Source: Candidatus Obscuribacter sp.
GTDB taxonomy: Bacteria; Cyanobacteriota; Vampirovibrionia; Obscuribacterales; Obscuribacteraceae
Length of the DNA stretch: 64,000 nt
Direction of reading: 5' to 3'
Assembly: GCA_016718315.1 (NCBI GenBank)
Contig: JADKDV010000001.1
Location: 1 to 64,000 of the forward strand
A program made the translations under genes and the position numbers. Under the pieces are notes generated by a model. The model was not told where the DNA came from and ran no database searches. It saw only the letters and a program-made list of their open reading frames with translations. Below, one piece after another: positions 1 to 10,100 of this stretch (positions are counted from its first letter, which is position 1; each line of letters starts with the position of its first letter).

Positions 1-1038
1 TCGCTTAAGCTCTTGCCAAAATTTGAGTTCAGTATCAGTTTTGAGCATACTCTGCCCCCACCAGCCAATTACGGAACAACCACATGTTTTCGCTAGTCCG
101 ACCATGCTCTCGAGTTCACGACTAGAAGGAGTGCGAATAGTGGAGGTCACCTCCCTTGGAAGCGCACTATAAATTGTCTTCAGAGTAGCTTCATCATAAT
201 GATTAGCCATTGAAAAACCTTGAAGCACCACACCATATTTTTTCGTCGGCAAATTCTCTTTCAGCCAACGAGCATATTGCGGAATCAAATCAGAATACCC
301 AAGCTCTAGACCACGGGCATAAGGTCCAGTCAATTTTGCCAGCTCTTTGGGAATGGGATAAATATCGAAAACCACAGTATCTGCCCACTGACTATGTTGC
401 TTAACTCGATTGAGGTAGTTAGTTCGCTCAGTTTCCGAGAGCTGCTTTTCAGTATCAGCAAGAATCGGCGCATGAACCATGACCACAGGCAAAGTTGAAT
501 CAATTGATTTGACACGTTGATAGAGCGCCTGCGACTGGCTCACAGGCAGCCCACGATGGGCGGGTTCATCATATGCATACACTGCATAAATGTTCTCTCT
601 TCCAGCCCAAGCAATCAACTTTCTCAGTGGGTCATCACTGATTGCACCAAACTTGCCGTCCGGATACAAAATCTCAGCAGCAACCAAAAGCTCAATGCCG
701 TGTCGCTTCATGGCATTGATGGCGTTATCGTCTTTCTTATATTGTGGAAAAAAATCTGTCTCAAAGCCAAGTGATTTTGGTTCAGGAGCCTCCTGATACT
801 GAGTGAAGGGCAGAAAAACCTTAATGCCACCTGCCTCTAGCTCGCCAAAAATCTCGTCATAATTCCGCCTTGCTGCAATTGGCTTAGGCACACCAGCCGC
901 CAGAACTACAACTGGAACATCCTTAGCATCTGGCCGAGCAGAGGACGCGGGTCGACAATCGGTCGCAGACTGAAACGACAACAGGCTCACAATAATTGCA
1001 GTCACTATCGTTGCGGCCCTGTGGGCGGTCTTCCTCAT
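1..1038 (-). CDS. Secreted TIM-barrel-like (glycoside hydrolase-like) protein, 3' end outside window
   Basis: The frame is open from an ATG at 1038 to the window edge (346 codons, no stop), so the C-terminus is missing. The N-terminus has a positively charged start and a hydrophobic stretch ending near residue 26, consistent with a signal peptide. The mature part has the look of an alpha/beta barrel: alternating hydrophobic strands (VPVVVLAAGVP, IELLVAAEILYPDG, IYAVYAYDEPAH, DTVVFDIYPIP, KYGVVLQGF, CSVIGWWGQ). The YAYDEP and VFDIYPIP strands resemble active-site strands of glycoside-hydrolase-like barrels, but I cannot name a family or substrate. It lies on the same strand as the next small secreted protein with a gap of about 130 bases. 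Function unknown; the barrel assignment is inference. Confidence 0.7.
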   Translation of the reverse strand, partial: MRKTAHRAATIVTAIIVSLLSFQSATDCRPASSARPDAKDVPVVVLAAGVPKPIAARRNYDEIFGELEAGGIKVFLPFTQYQEAPEPKSLGFETDFFPQYKKDDNAINAMKRHGIELLVAAEILYPDGKFGAISDDPLRKLIAWAGRENIYAVYAYDEPAHRGLPVSQSQALYQRVKSIDSTLPVVMVHAPILADTEKQLSETERTNYLNRVKQHSQWADTVVFDIYPIPKELAKLTGPYARGLELGYSDLIPQYARWLKENLPTKKYGVVLQGFSMANHYDEATLKTIYSALPREVTSTIRTPSSRELESMVGLAKTCGCSVIGWWGQSMLKTDTELKFWQELKR

Positions 1039-1172
1039 ACTTTCCTACAGCACCTGCTTGTTCTTGCTATTTTGCAAATTGATATCCAATAGCCATCGGC
1101 TACTAACGTGCGAATTTCAAAGCTATCTCAAAAAACTTTTACGCCTTCATTTTTGCCAGCAGTAGGCGAACA

Positions 1173-1685
1173 TCACAACTCTAATATTCTCGACACTTCA
1201 AGATTGAGAGTATCGTCAAAAGTCCCTTCCAGCATAACCACTTTCTTGTTAAAGTGTTTTGGAGTTACTTTGCTACGTGCCTTTGCGCTTTCCCGCTCCG
1301 GCACTGACTGCCCGTTCTCATCAATGTTTTTAAAAACTTCTGTAATTGTGCTCCGTTTTATTGTGATTTTCCGAGCCGGCTCTAAATGCACGTCTTCATC
1401 TAAGCTCACATGAATAGAATTTTCAGTAGCTAAATGATCAGCGAATTCTTTCGAGAAATAAAGATGATGATCCTCAAACTCTAAATGCAGATATCCGCTG
1501 ATTCTGCACCTCTTGCCTTTGTAGCGATCTGGGTTTGTCAGTACCGAAATCATTGAGATGGGATAAACTGATACAAGTGGTTCAAGAGAGTCTGAATCTC
1601 TATTTTCGACCGGCATCGCTTGCATGGTTGATGAACCATACAAAAGAAAACCAATCATGATAATTGACTGATTAAAAATTTTCAC
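1173..1685 (-). CDS. Small secreted hypothetical protein
   Basis: The frame extends up to an ATG at 1721, but a GTG at 1685 gives a better N-terminus: Lys followed by about 20 hydrophobic residues ending in a Met-Gln-Ala cleavage-like site, i.e. a signal peptide. The mature part (about 145 residues) contains a stretch reading YPISMISVLTNPDRYKGK followed by RISGYLHLEF, similar in layout to small OB-fold-like secreted proteins where a conserved Tyr-Lys-Gly-Lys precedes a beta strand. It ends in VVMLEGTFDD, another beta-rich strand that could close a barrel. No catalytic motif is visible. The fold suggestion is weak; the gene itself is likely real because signal peptide and coding character agree. 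Confidence 0.6.
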   Translation of the reverse strand: MKIFNQSIIMIGFLLYGSSTMQAMPVENRDSDSLEPLVSVYPISMISVLTNPDRYKGKRCRISGYLHLEFEDHHLYFSKEFADHLATENSIHVSLDEDVHLEPARKITIKRSTITEVFKNIDENGQSVPERESAKARSKVTPKHFNKKVVMLEGTFDDTLNLEVSRILEL

Positions 1686-1943
1686 GATAATACAACCCAA
1701 ATTACATTTGGAACTCCACAAGTTTAATGGAAAAAGAGGGTGGAATCCAGTTCCCTCCTACTAAAGTTTAGATGACCAGGTTTCAGCCTGGAACCCACAG
1801 ACGAAGAATTCGCCGCCCTCATCCAGAGCATCACGTTGGCATAGAGCCGCATGAGTGGTTTAACGCTGCGGCAGTAGGTTGAAAGACAGATCTTAGAGCG
1901 GTGCTGGAACTAGTCCGGCATAGTAGAATCCCGATGGAGGACA

Positions 1944-2108
1944 ATGATTTTGTCTACACAGTTTTTGTGTATTCGCGGCAGGCTGCAATTAGAGCAAGGT
2001 GTGTGCAATGTCATCGCCAGGCACTTTGAATACCTGCCACCAGTAAACTCAGTCTCAGACGAGAAAGTGCATGATGAGATTACCTTGCCTTCGCGTAATT
2101 TTCATTGA
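1944..2108 (+). pseudogene. Remnant of the C-terminus of an error-prone DNA polymerase (DnaE2-like)
   Basis: A 54-residue open frame reads FLCIRGRLQLEQGVCNVIAR and ends in LPSRNFH before the stop. The last segment of DnaE2/DnaE-type polymerases is an OB-fold strand of the form 'l.v.GrlQ...gv.hviA..le' and terminates in a Ser-Arg/His-Asp-Phe-His tail; the match in order and at the very C-terminus is good. The preceding frame, about one base off, also gives a plausible IPMEDNDFVYTVF (compare the LEDE-F-N-V strand of the same domain). The rest of a polymerase is absent, so this is a decayed fragment. Identified by eye only. Confidence 0.4.
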
Positions 2109-3137
2109 TTTCCGCTAGCTGATGTAGCGGCTTGAGTGGTGGCATCAATTATGATCGAGCTTTGAAAGTAAGACAGTCTTGGCAGTTTTGGCTTATCTAC
2201 TTCAGTTTTTCAACGTCAGTAGAAGAAGCAACACCTGGCTTGTCTAAGCTCTAAGGCTTTTCAAAAATGTAGAGTTATACTGAGTAATCTCAGCACTGAG
2301 TTCAAGATAAGGCGCTAAATCAAGCTGAGGAAGACGAGTATCAGCAACCAACGTTCGAAGCCATAGCCGGACTTAATGAAAGCAAAACCATCAACTAATC
2401 TGATTGCCAGGACTTTGTTATTCGGAATGACAGCTTTGACGCAAGGGATGCCTTGTCTGACAAGATGACGTACTTCCTTTGGACGCAGATATGTATTACA
2501 ACCGTGCCCCATTTCTTGGGCTTCAGAAGCTAAAATTGAGCTATTTGCTTTTTGAGTAGACCAGTGCTGCGAGTTTAGCATTGCCGAAACCGTTCCCCGG
2601 AGAAGCAAAAATTCCAAAAGCTAGAAGTTTGAGGAGCATATCATCCGCCGAACACCAACCTATCATCGCTGCGACTATATCGTGGACCAAACCCACCCCA
2701 CTGGTCACTCTTTTCACGCACATTCACTCGGTTAAGGTAGTTGTTCGTCTAAAATGCACTCCTTCGAGTGAGTAGGAGCTTAAAACGAAGCATATTGCTA
2801 GATCCGCATGACATGGGCGACTCCAAAGAAAGTAAATTCTCAAAAAATAGCAAAAATTGCTCTGGACAAGTTTGCTACCATACAGTTATGCTGGTTAAAA
2901 GGTAACCCTGGAAATTTAGACAGTCTACTGCTTGCACCAGCTGGTAATAGCTGATTTGAATACATCTGTTCGCTATTAAAACGGCATCCCGGAATCGGCA
3001 AGCAGCCCAGATCATTTTCAACCTGGGCTTTACTTTCTGAACACTTGTTCGAAGTGTCTTCTAGCACAATATCGTTCTTGTAACTCAAGCTGAGTAACAA
3101 GCCATTTCCTTGCACCTTCCAACTGCAGGGACCTAGC
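2109..3137. other. Gene-poor stretch of about 1 kb
   Basis: No convincing gene. Two overlapping minus-strand frames (2541-2723 and 2315-2617) could be read as one frameshifted coding fragment (…GLVHDIVAAMIGWCSADDML… joining GCNTYLRPKEVRHLVRQGIP…), but I recognise no family and give this little weight. The remainder is short frames without ribosome-binding sites. Confidence 0.4.
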
Positions 3138-4569
3138 TTGTTGAAAGAAATTACAGTGGATCAAAAGCATTCCAGTGCCACTAATGGTGGCATCTTTTTG
3201 TCACGCAGAAAATCAAGGCTCTTCGGAAGAGCCAAAACCTGCGCAATCTACAGCATTCTTACGGTGTCCTTGCAACCACTAGCGGCTTGGGCTGTTACAG
3301 CTCCGACGATATCACCTGGGACTGGTGTGCAGACCGCACCGGTGTCAACTGTTACCATCACAGCGACTCCAGGAGACACTATACACTACACCACCAATGG
3401 CACTCAGCCCACTTCCAGCTCGCCCACCTACACAGCACCCCTCACCATAGGCGATACCGCTGTGATCAAGGCGCTTGCCACATCTGGTGGTGTCGACAGT
3501 GCTATTACAGAAAGCTACATTCAGAATGCTCCCAATACTCTCCTGTGCCCAGGTCAGGTCTTAAAGTCTGGTATAAAAGCGACTGGGGTGCACTCACAAG
3601 CGGCGGTAGCGCCGTCGACACCTGGGTGGATATGTCTGGCAATGCCTCTCGCAACGACGCCACGCAAAGCACATCAGGCAATCGCCCGACTCTAGTAGCC
3701 GATGCCATAAACGACGAACAGGCAGTCAGTTTTGATGGCTCCAACGACTATATGATTCTGACCTCTGGTCTTTCTGACCTTACAGCAGGCATGAGCATTT
3801 TTGCAGTGGTCAAACCCGTTGGCACTGGTACTGCCACCGTTGTGACCGCTGGTAACTCAGGACCCGCAAACATGGCGAGCCTTCAAACGATAACACACAA
3901 GCTAAATTCAACGCCTACAACTCGACCACCGCAAGCAACGTGACAACACCTACTAGTTCCGTAGTGCTGGGAAACTTTCAACTCATTGACGTAGTGCACG
4001 ATGGAAGTGCTTCGGCTGATTTAAGCGTCAAGAGCATAAGTAGAGTTGTTGGCACTGTCCAAAACCTCACCAACACATCCAGAGCACAGAACTATCTAGG
4101 CACCGATGGCAGTATCAGCACATTTTTCAGTGGTCAAATAGCGGAGCTTTTGATTTACGACAGAGGAGTGACCATCAGCGAAGCCGCAGATATCCGCGCT
4201 TACCTGACTAACAAATTCCAATTACTCACTGCTACTAGCACTCCAGATCCTCTATTGAGTGCTTAGACAGGCACGCTTGATCATCCCACAGGCATTGGCA
4301 TAGCCAGCAACAATGATGCCGAAGTCTGGTACACACTGGATGGCACGACTCCATCAGCAGGAGGTGGGACCAGCGTGCAGTATACCGGTCCTGTCTGGAT
4401 CTCCTACACACGGACTCTTAAGGCAATTGCAGTTGCCAAAGGCGTTTCAAGCAATGTCGTTAGCGCCACCTACACTCTTGACTCTGTTCGCTATCCAGCA
4501 CCTGACCCATCTGATACACGTCCACTAAACATCAATTTGCAGTTGCCGACAACTGCGATACCGGATTAG
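3138..4569 (+). pseudogene. Secreted surface protein with chitobiase-type and LamG-like domains, frameshifted
   Basis: The start is a TTG at 3138, 8 bases after AGGGA. A charged N-terminus and hydrophobic segment ending ...LAAWA form a signal peptide. Next comes a chitobiase/hexosaminidase C-terminal-type beta domain (IHYTTNGTQPTSSSPTYT), then a LamG/concanavalin-like lectin domain (SGLKVWYKSDWGAL, AVSFDGSNDYMIL, FFSGQIAELLIYDR), then a second chitobiase-type domain (AEVWYTLDGTTPSAGG). The reading frame changes near 3555 and 3885, and an in-frame TAG lies at 4264-4266, so the gene is broken as written. It probably encodes a surface or adhesin-like protein. It stops 8 bases before the signal peptide of the RHS gene, so the two may form one secretion-related operon. 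Whether it is a true pseudogene or an assembly artefact is unresolved. Confidence 0.65.
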
Positions 4570-4577
4570 GTGGCGCG

Positions 4578-7189
4578 ATGCAGAAACAGATGACACTCCA
4601 ATCAATCAACGACACATTCCGAAAGAACCAACCTGCAATGAAGCCAGCCAAGATTCGCAAATTCACAAGACAACTATTCTTAAAGCTTTTGACTTGCTTC
4701 CTAGCACTCCTGCTGATTGCCGCATCCTCTCCGTTGCCTGCACTGGCTAGTACAATTAAACCTCCGAAAAAAGGCGATCAAATTACCGACGCCACCAAAG
4801 CTCAAAGTCAGAACAGGCCTCCATACTCTCAAGAAAATTAAGAGCCAGGTGACATTCAAACCACCTGACAGACCAGGAAATCACTTACGCACGTGTATTT
4901 GAAGAACCTCTCATCCCGATGTCTGGTACAGCTGTACCAGCCGAAAACGCGGCTCTATCTAAAGCGCTACTAGCCTTTAGCAATGCTAAAGACATGGAAA
5001 ACGTTTCTGCATTAACTGGTTTCATTAATCAGTATCCAGACTCGCGCTGGCGACCATCACTTGAGATGATTCTAGGGCAGATCAGGTTTAAAACAGGCTA
5101 TTTGAGCGACGCAAAGTCTCTCTGGAGCTCAGCATGGGAGCGCGCTAAGGGCGAGAAGGGTCGTTATCAAAAGACCGTTGCAAATAGAGCCATAGCTAAT
5201 CTTCTGATCCTAGATGCACGTCTTGGCCGCACAGAAGAACTCAAAAACTATCTAGCAGAAATCAAAGGTCGCGCATTCTTTGGCTCAGATGAAGAAAAAA
5301 TCGCGGGAGCCGAAGAAGGCTATAACTACATGCTTTCCACTCCAGGATTAGCCTACAAATGCGGTCCTTTTGCTCTCAACACCATTTTAAATCTAACTGC
5401 CAATGATAAGGGTGAAAACGCGCTGCTCAAAGCGGCTCAATCGACAAAAGATGGTACCAATATGGCCCAGCTCAAGGAGTGGGCTGACAAAGTTGGGCTC
5501 AAGTACCAACTTGCAAAACGCTCTCCTGGAGCACCAATCATCACTCCTTCTGTGATGCACTGGAAGCTTGATCACTTTGCCGCCCTATTAGGCAAAGAAA
5601 GCGACGGTCACTACAAAGCCAAGGACCGAACCTTCGACAGCGACGCTCAAATCTGGCTTACCGAGAATGCTATCGATCAAGAAACCGATGGCTACTTTCT
5701 GATACCAGAAACTCAGACTCTACCTACGGGCTGGCAATCTGTATCGGTTGAGGAAGGTGCCAAAGTCCATGGCAAAGGAAATGCAATCTGGCATGCGGGG
5801 CAGTGGACTGGGTGCGCTACCAATCAAGGTTGCGTACAACAACATTGCAAAGAGTGTATAGCGACATATGCCAGTTCATGCGACCCAGGACAATGTGGGA
5901 TTGGTGGCGGAAAGGCCGGAGGCATGCCGGTAGCCACTGCCAATACAGCTCTTTGCACACTTCACATAAGTGACGTACCTATGGCATACGCGCCCCCACT
6001 TGGCAAGGAGATGAAGTTTGGTATTACGTATTCTCACCTAGAAATCAACCAACCCAGTGTGTTCACCTTCACAAACTTAGGGCAGAACTGGAATTTCAAC
6101 TGGTGCGCCTATCTAACGAAGGATCCAGTAAGTAACGTAGCAACTGTGCGGGTCCGCGGTGGTGGCAGCGAAATTTTTACTCCAAGCAGTGGAGTTTACC
6201 CTCCTGATTTTCTTTCTCTCGCCACATTCCAAGACATGGGCGGGGGCGTATACCATCGCACACTGCCAGACGGTACGGTTGAAGTCTACGACCAAGCTGA
6301 TTCTAGCTCACCACCGAGAGTTTTCCTCACTCAAGTAATTGACCCCCAAAATCAGTCTGTATTGATTCAATACGACTCTGACTTCCGCATCACATCAATT
6401 ACTGATGCAATCGGACAGGTTTCGACAGTAACATATCTGTCAAACACCTCATCAAATCCCGGCTTACAAAATTGCTGGCATTCAAGATCCGTTCGGAAGG
6501 ACCTGCACATTCACGTACGATAGCGCAGTAGAAAATCTAATTGAAGTTACTGATGCAATCGGTATGAAATCGCAATTTGCTTGGAATCCAAGCACTTCTT
6601 TTATTAGCCAGATGACCACCGAATATGGCACTACGAGCTTCTACAATTATGTACCTGGCATTGACCTCGTGCCAGCCCGGGCCTTAGATTCACATTTCCA
6701 GATCAGACAGCATATGTAATAGAAAATTGGCTTAATGAGCCGAAATCAACATACATTTGGGACAGACATACACTTCAGCTATATCCAAATGATCCAGTCA
6801 ACAAAGACTACACTCATTGCGAAAAGTTGCGCTGGACATACAACAACGACACTGGTCAGCAAATGCCTGCTTTGCAGGAAATTAAGCATCCTCTCGAAAG
6901 TGCATCGATTTACATCAGACATCCTGGTCAGCCGACTATAAACTATTCAGGCACCAGCAATTTACCTACTGAGATCAAGCAGGATCTCGGCAATATGGTT
7001 GCAGATGCCACCATTGGGTGGCACTGTCACGCCCGGCTATGGCATAGCGTTTCTAATTGACTATGTCTATGCTGGCTACACACCTGTGAGTGGAGACACC
7101 CTTGCAGATGTGGCAAGAGAGCTTGCTAAATCGGTGAATAACAACACAGATTATCAGTCTCGGGGAATTTCGGCGGAGCATGCGGAAAC
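4578..7189 (+). CDS. RHS repeat protein, N-terminal part with C39-like peptidase domain (frameshifted, continues to 12025)
   Basis: The ATG at 4578 begins a long N-terminus with a signal peptide (hydrophobic core LLTCFLALLLIAASS, then ALA). After a shift near 4830 the open frame 4919-6523 encodes a TPR-like helical segment and then a papain-like C39-type domain: Cys-Gly-Pro-Phe-Ala-Leu-Asn (CGPFALN) as the nucleophile motif, MHWKLDHFAALLG carrying the His, and a following Asp in RTFDSD. C39 domains cleave double-glycine leaders or, in degenerate form, bind them; here Cys and His are present. A Cys-rich linker (CATNQGCVQQHCKECIA) and the first RHS strands follow (…LPDGTVEVYDQ, VLIQYDSDFRITSITDAIG). 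Further shifts lie near 6480, 6690, 7005 and 7190. The pieces read as one protein of about 2,480 residues with the next entry. Confidence 0.75.
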
Positions 7190-10100
7190 GTGGTCAGCTT
7201 AAAGACTGAACAGACGGGACTGATACGCTACAACTATTATCAAGTGCCAGGCGGCACCGCAAACATGACATTCAAATCCCATGAAAGGCAGACAGTAAAT
7301 GCAAGTTTAACCGGCACGATCGTTTCTGGGGACGTGGTAACAATCTATGTAAATCCTGTCTCTCTTTTCACCGCAACAGCCAGCTACACCGTCCAACCAG
7401 GAGACACCGCAGCCAGCATTTGCACAGGGATGGCAGCCGCGCTCAACTCAAACGCCACGTTCCTAAGCTATGACGGTACGGCAGTCGCAAGCGGCAATTC
7501 CATCAAACTACAATCGTTTTGTCAGGAGCCATTGTCTTACAGCACTGGCACCACCGGCAGTGAACAGTTTGCTTATTCGAGTCTTAGAAATGGAACTGTA
7601 CAGCTGAAGGAAAACACTTTTAATGATATTGGTAAACTTACCAAAAGCGTAGACCCAGTCGGGCGGACCTTTAGTTACAGCTACGACACAAATAAGATCG
7701 ATTTGCTTGAGGTACGTGAAACTCAAGGCTCAGATAACTATCTGCTCGGACACTGGGAATACAATAGCCAGCATGAGCCAGTAAAATATATTGATGGGTC
7801 AGCGCAAGAGACTGACTACGCATATAACTCGAGCGGGCAATTGATTAGTATCACTGATGCTAACTCAAACACTACTACCTTGCAGTATACTGGTACGTCA
7901 ATTGCCACCATCTCGGGCACGGTGACTAACGGCAATGTGCTCACAATAACTTTGCATGATGCAGGCCTTAGCGGTGGGCAAAAGTCCAAGAGCTACACCG
8001 TGACCTCGGGTAACACACTCTCAAATATCGCTACAGGCTTGGCTAGCGCAATAAACGGCGATACAGATTTGCAGGGCATTGGAGTCTCAGCCTCGTCTGC
8101 CGGTGCTGTTGTCACCCTTATTTCACATTCGACCAATGTCACGACTTATACTCAGTCCACCAGTGGAGGTGCCACGGAGGTTATAACATTTGGTGCCAAT
8201 TCGTTCGGGTACTTGACTCAGATAAATGGACCACTCCCGGGTAATGAGGACATTACAACCTTACAATATGATGGCTATGGAAGACTGTACAGCGTAACTG
8301 ACAGCGAAGGTTACACTATAGTCTATGAATATGATGCATTAAATCGTCCGACCAAATCTAATTATGCTGATGGGACTTTTGAACAAACCGCTTACTCCAG
8401 ACTTGACGCAGTATTAAGAACTGATAGGACAGGGAAAACATTCCAAAAGGTATTTGATTCACTCGGACAGCTCAGGTTTATCATTGATGCCTTAGGACGT
8501 AAAACGCAGTACACTTGGTGCACATGCGGATCATTAGCAAGTTTGGTCGATCCGGCTGGCAACGCTACAACTTGGAGCCATGACATTCAGGGACGCCAGA
8601 TTTTAAAGTCCTATCTGGATTCAAGTACAAACGGCTTTGTATACGAACAGAAAACCAGCAGACTCAAATTAACTACTGATGCATTATCCCAAAAGAAAAA
8701 TTTCTTTTGGAACAATGATGGAACCTTATATCAAAAAAGCTATCTCAATCCAGTGAACCCGACTGCCGATATATCTTCCTTTTGGGATTATAACTTTAAG
8801 CGACTAGCAAAACAGACCAAAAATGACTGGGGCTCCTACTCCTACACCTATAACAATTTTGTGACCAGTTCTAGCGCTACTCCCATAACCGGGGGGGGGG
8901 CCCTGCAGCTTGTCCATAATGATGTAGTGCCAAATTCCGATGTCACCTATGCTTTCGATGCCCTTGGGCGCACGAACAATCGCTCCATAAACGGATCAAG
9001 TAATTCCGCGGATTGGACCTATGACGCCATGAGTCGAATTACCGCAGAAAGCAATGCACTGGGCACCTTTAATTACACTTACGTTGATGATGCATCAGGC
9101 TCTTCAAAGGGTTCCAAAAGACTTGCATCTGTAAACTATCCGAATAGCCAGGTAACCAAATATGACTGGTACCCGAACTTGCAAGACCAGAGACTGAAAC
9201 AGATCACCAATCTGGCATCAAGCGGTGCGACAATATCACAATTTGATTACCGCTATGATCCAGACGGTCAAATCAATCAGTGGCAGCAGCTCCAGGGCAA
9301 CACCAGCCTCAACTATATACTGCGATACGATCAATCTGGACAGTTAGTCGATGCCGCTGCCAGTGGCGGTATAAAAAACACCAGATACCTAATGCAGGAA
9401 CATTTTGCATATGATCTGGCCTCCAATCGCACTGGCAACCAAAATAGCTCCGTGACCAAAGCGCGGCTCTCTGGCTCGGCGACAGCGGGCAACGTGCTGA
9501 CGATCACAACCACAGATAGTGGTCTGAGCGGTGGCAGCGCAGCAGTAAACTACACAGTCCAGTCCGGCGATACATTGTCGGTGATAGCGACCAAGCTAGC
9601 CGAAGCTATTGCGGTAAGCAGCAGTCTGCAAAGCATCGGGGTGACGGCTGCCTCAGACGGCTCAGTCTTGAGCATCAAGTCCAGCTCGCCCAATGTCACC
9701 ACATATGCCGCGACCACCAGTGGCGGTGCTACCGCATCCATCGCGATGGGCTACACCGATAACTTTGTGGAGAATGCTGTGTTTGGTGGCACCAAAACCA
9801 CTGGTGATGTTTTGACTCTGACTTTTAAGGATGCAGCCCTTAGCGGAGGGCAAAAGTCTATTAATTACACAGTCTTGTCTGGTGATAACCTCACATCGAT
9901 TGCCACGGCGATAAAGACAGCAATCAATGCAGATACAGACCTGCAAACCCTGGCAGTCACCGCCACATCCATCGGGACTGCGCTCACCATCAAGTCCACC
10001 TCGGCCAATTCTACGACCTATGCACAGTCGGTGAGCACAGGAGCGACTGAGACAATTGCCCTGTCGATAAATCAAAATGGACCAATGCGTATAGGTATCG

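Noticed and set aside
2315..3115. Minus-strand frames of 60-100 residues in the gene-poor stretch
   Set aside because: No family recognised, poor starts, and no clear coding composition; listed only as a possible decayed fragment within the stretch.
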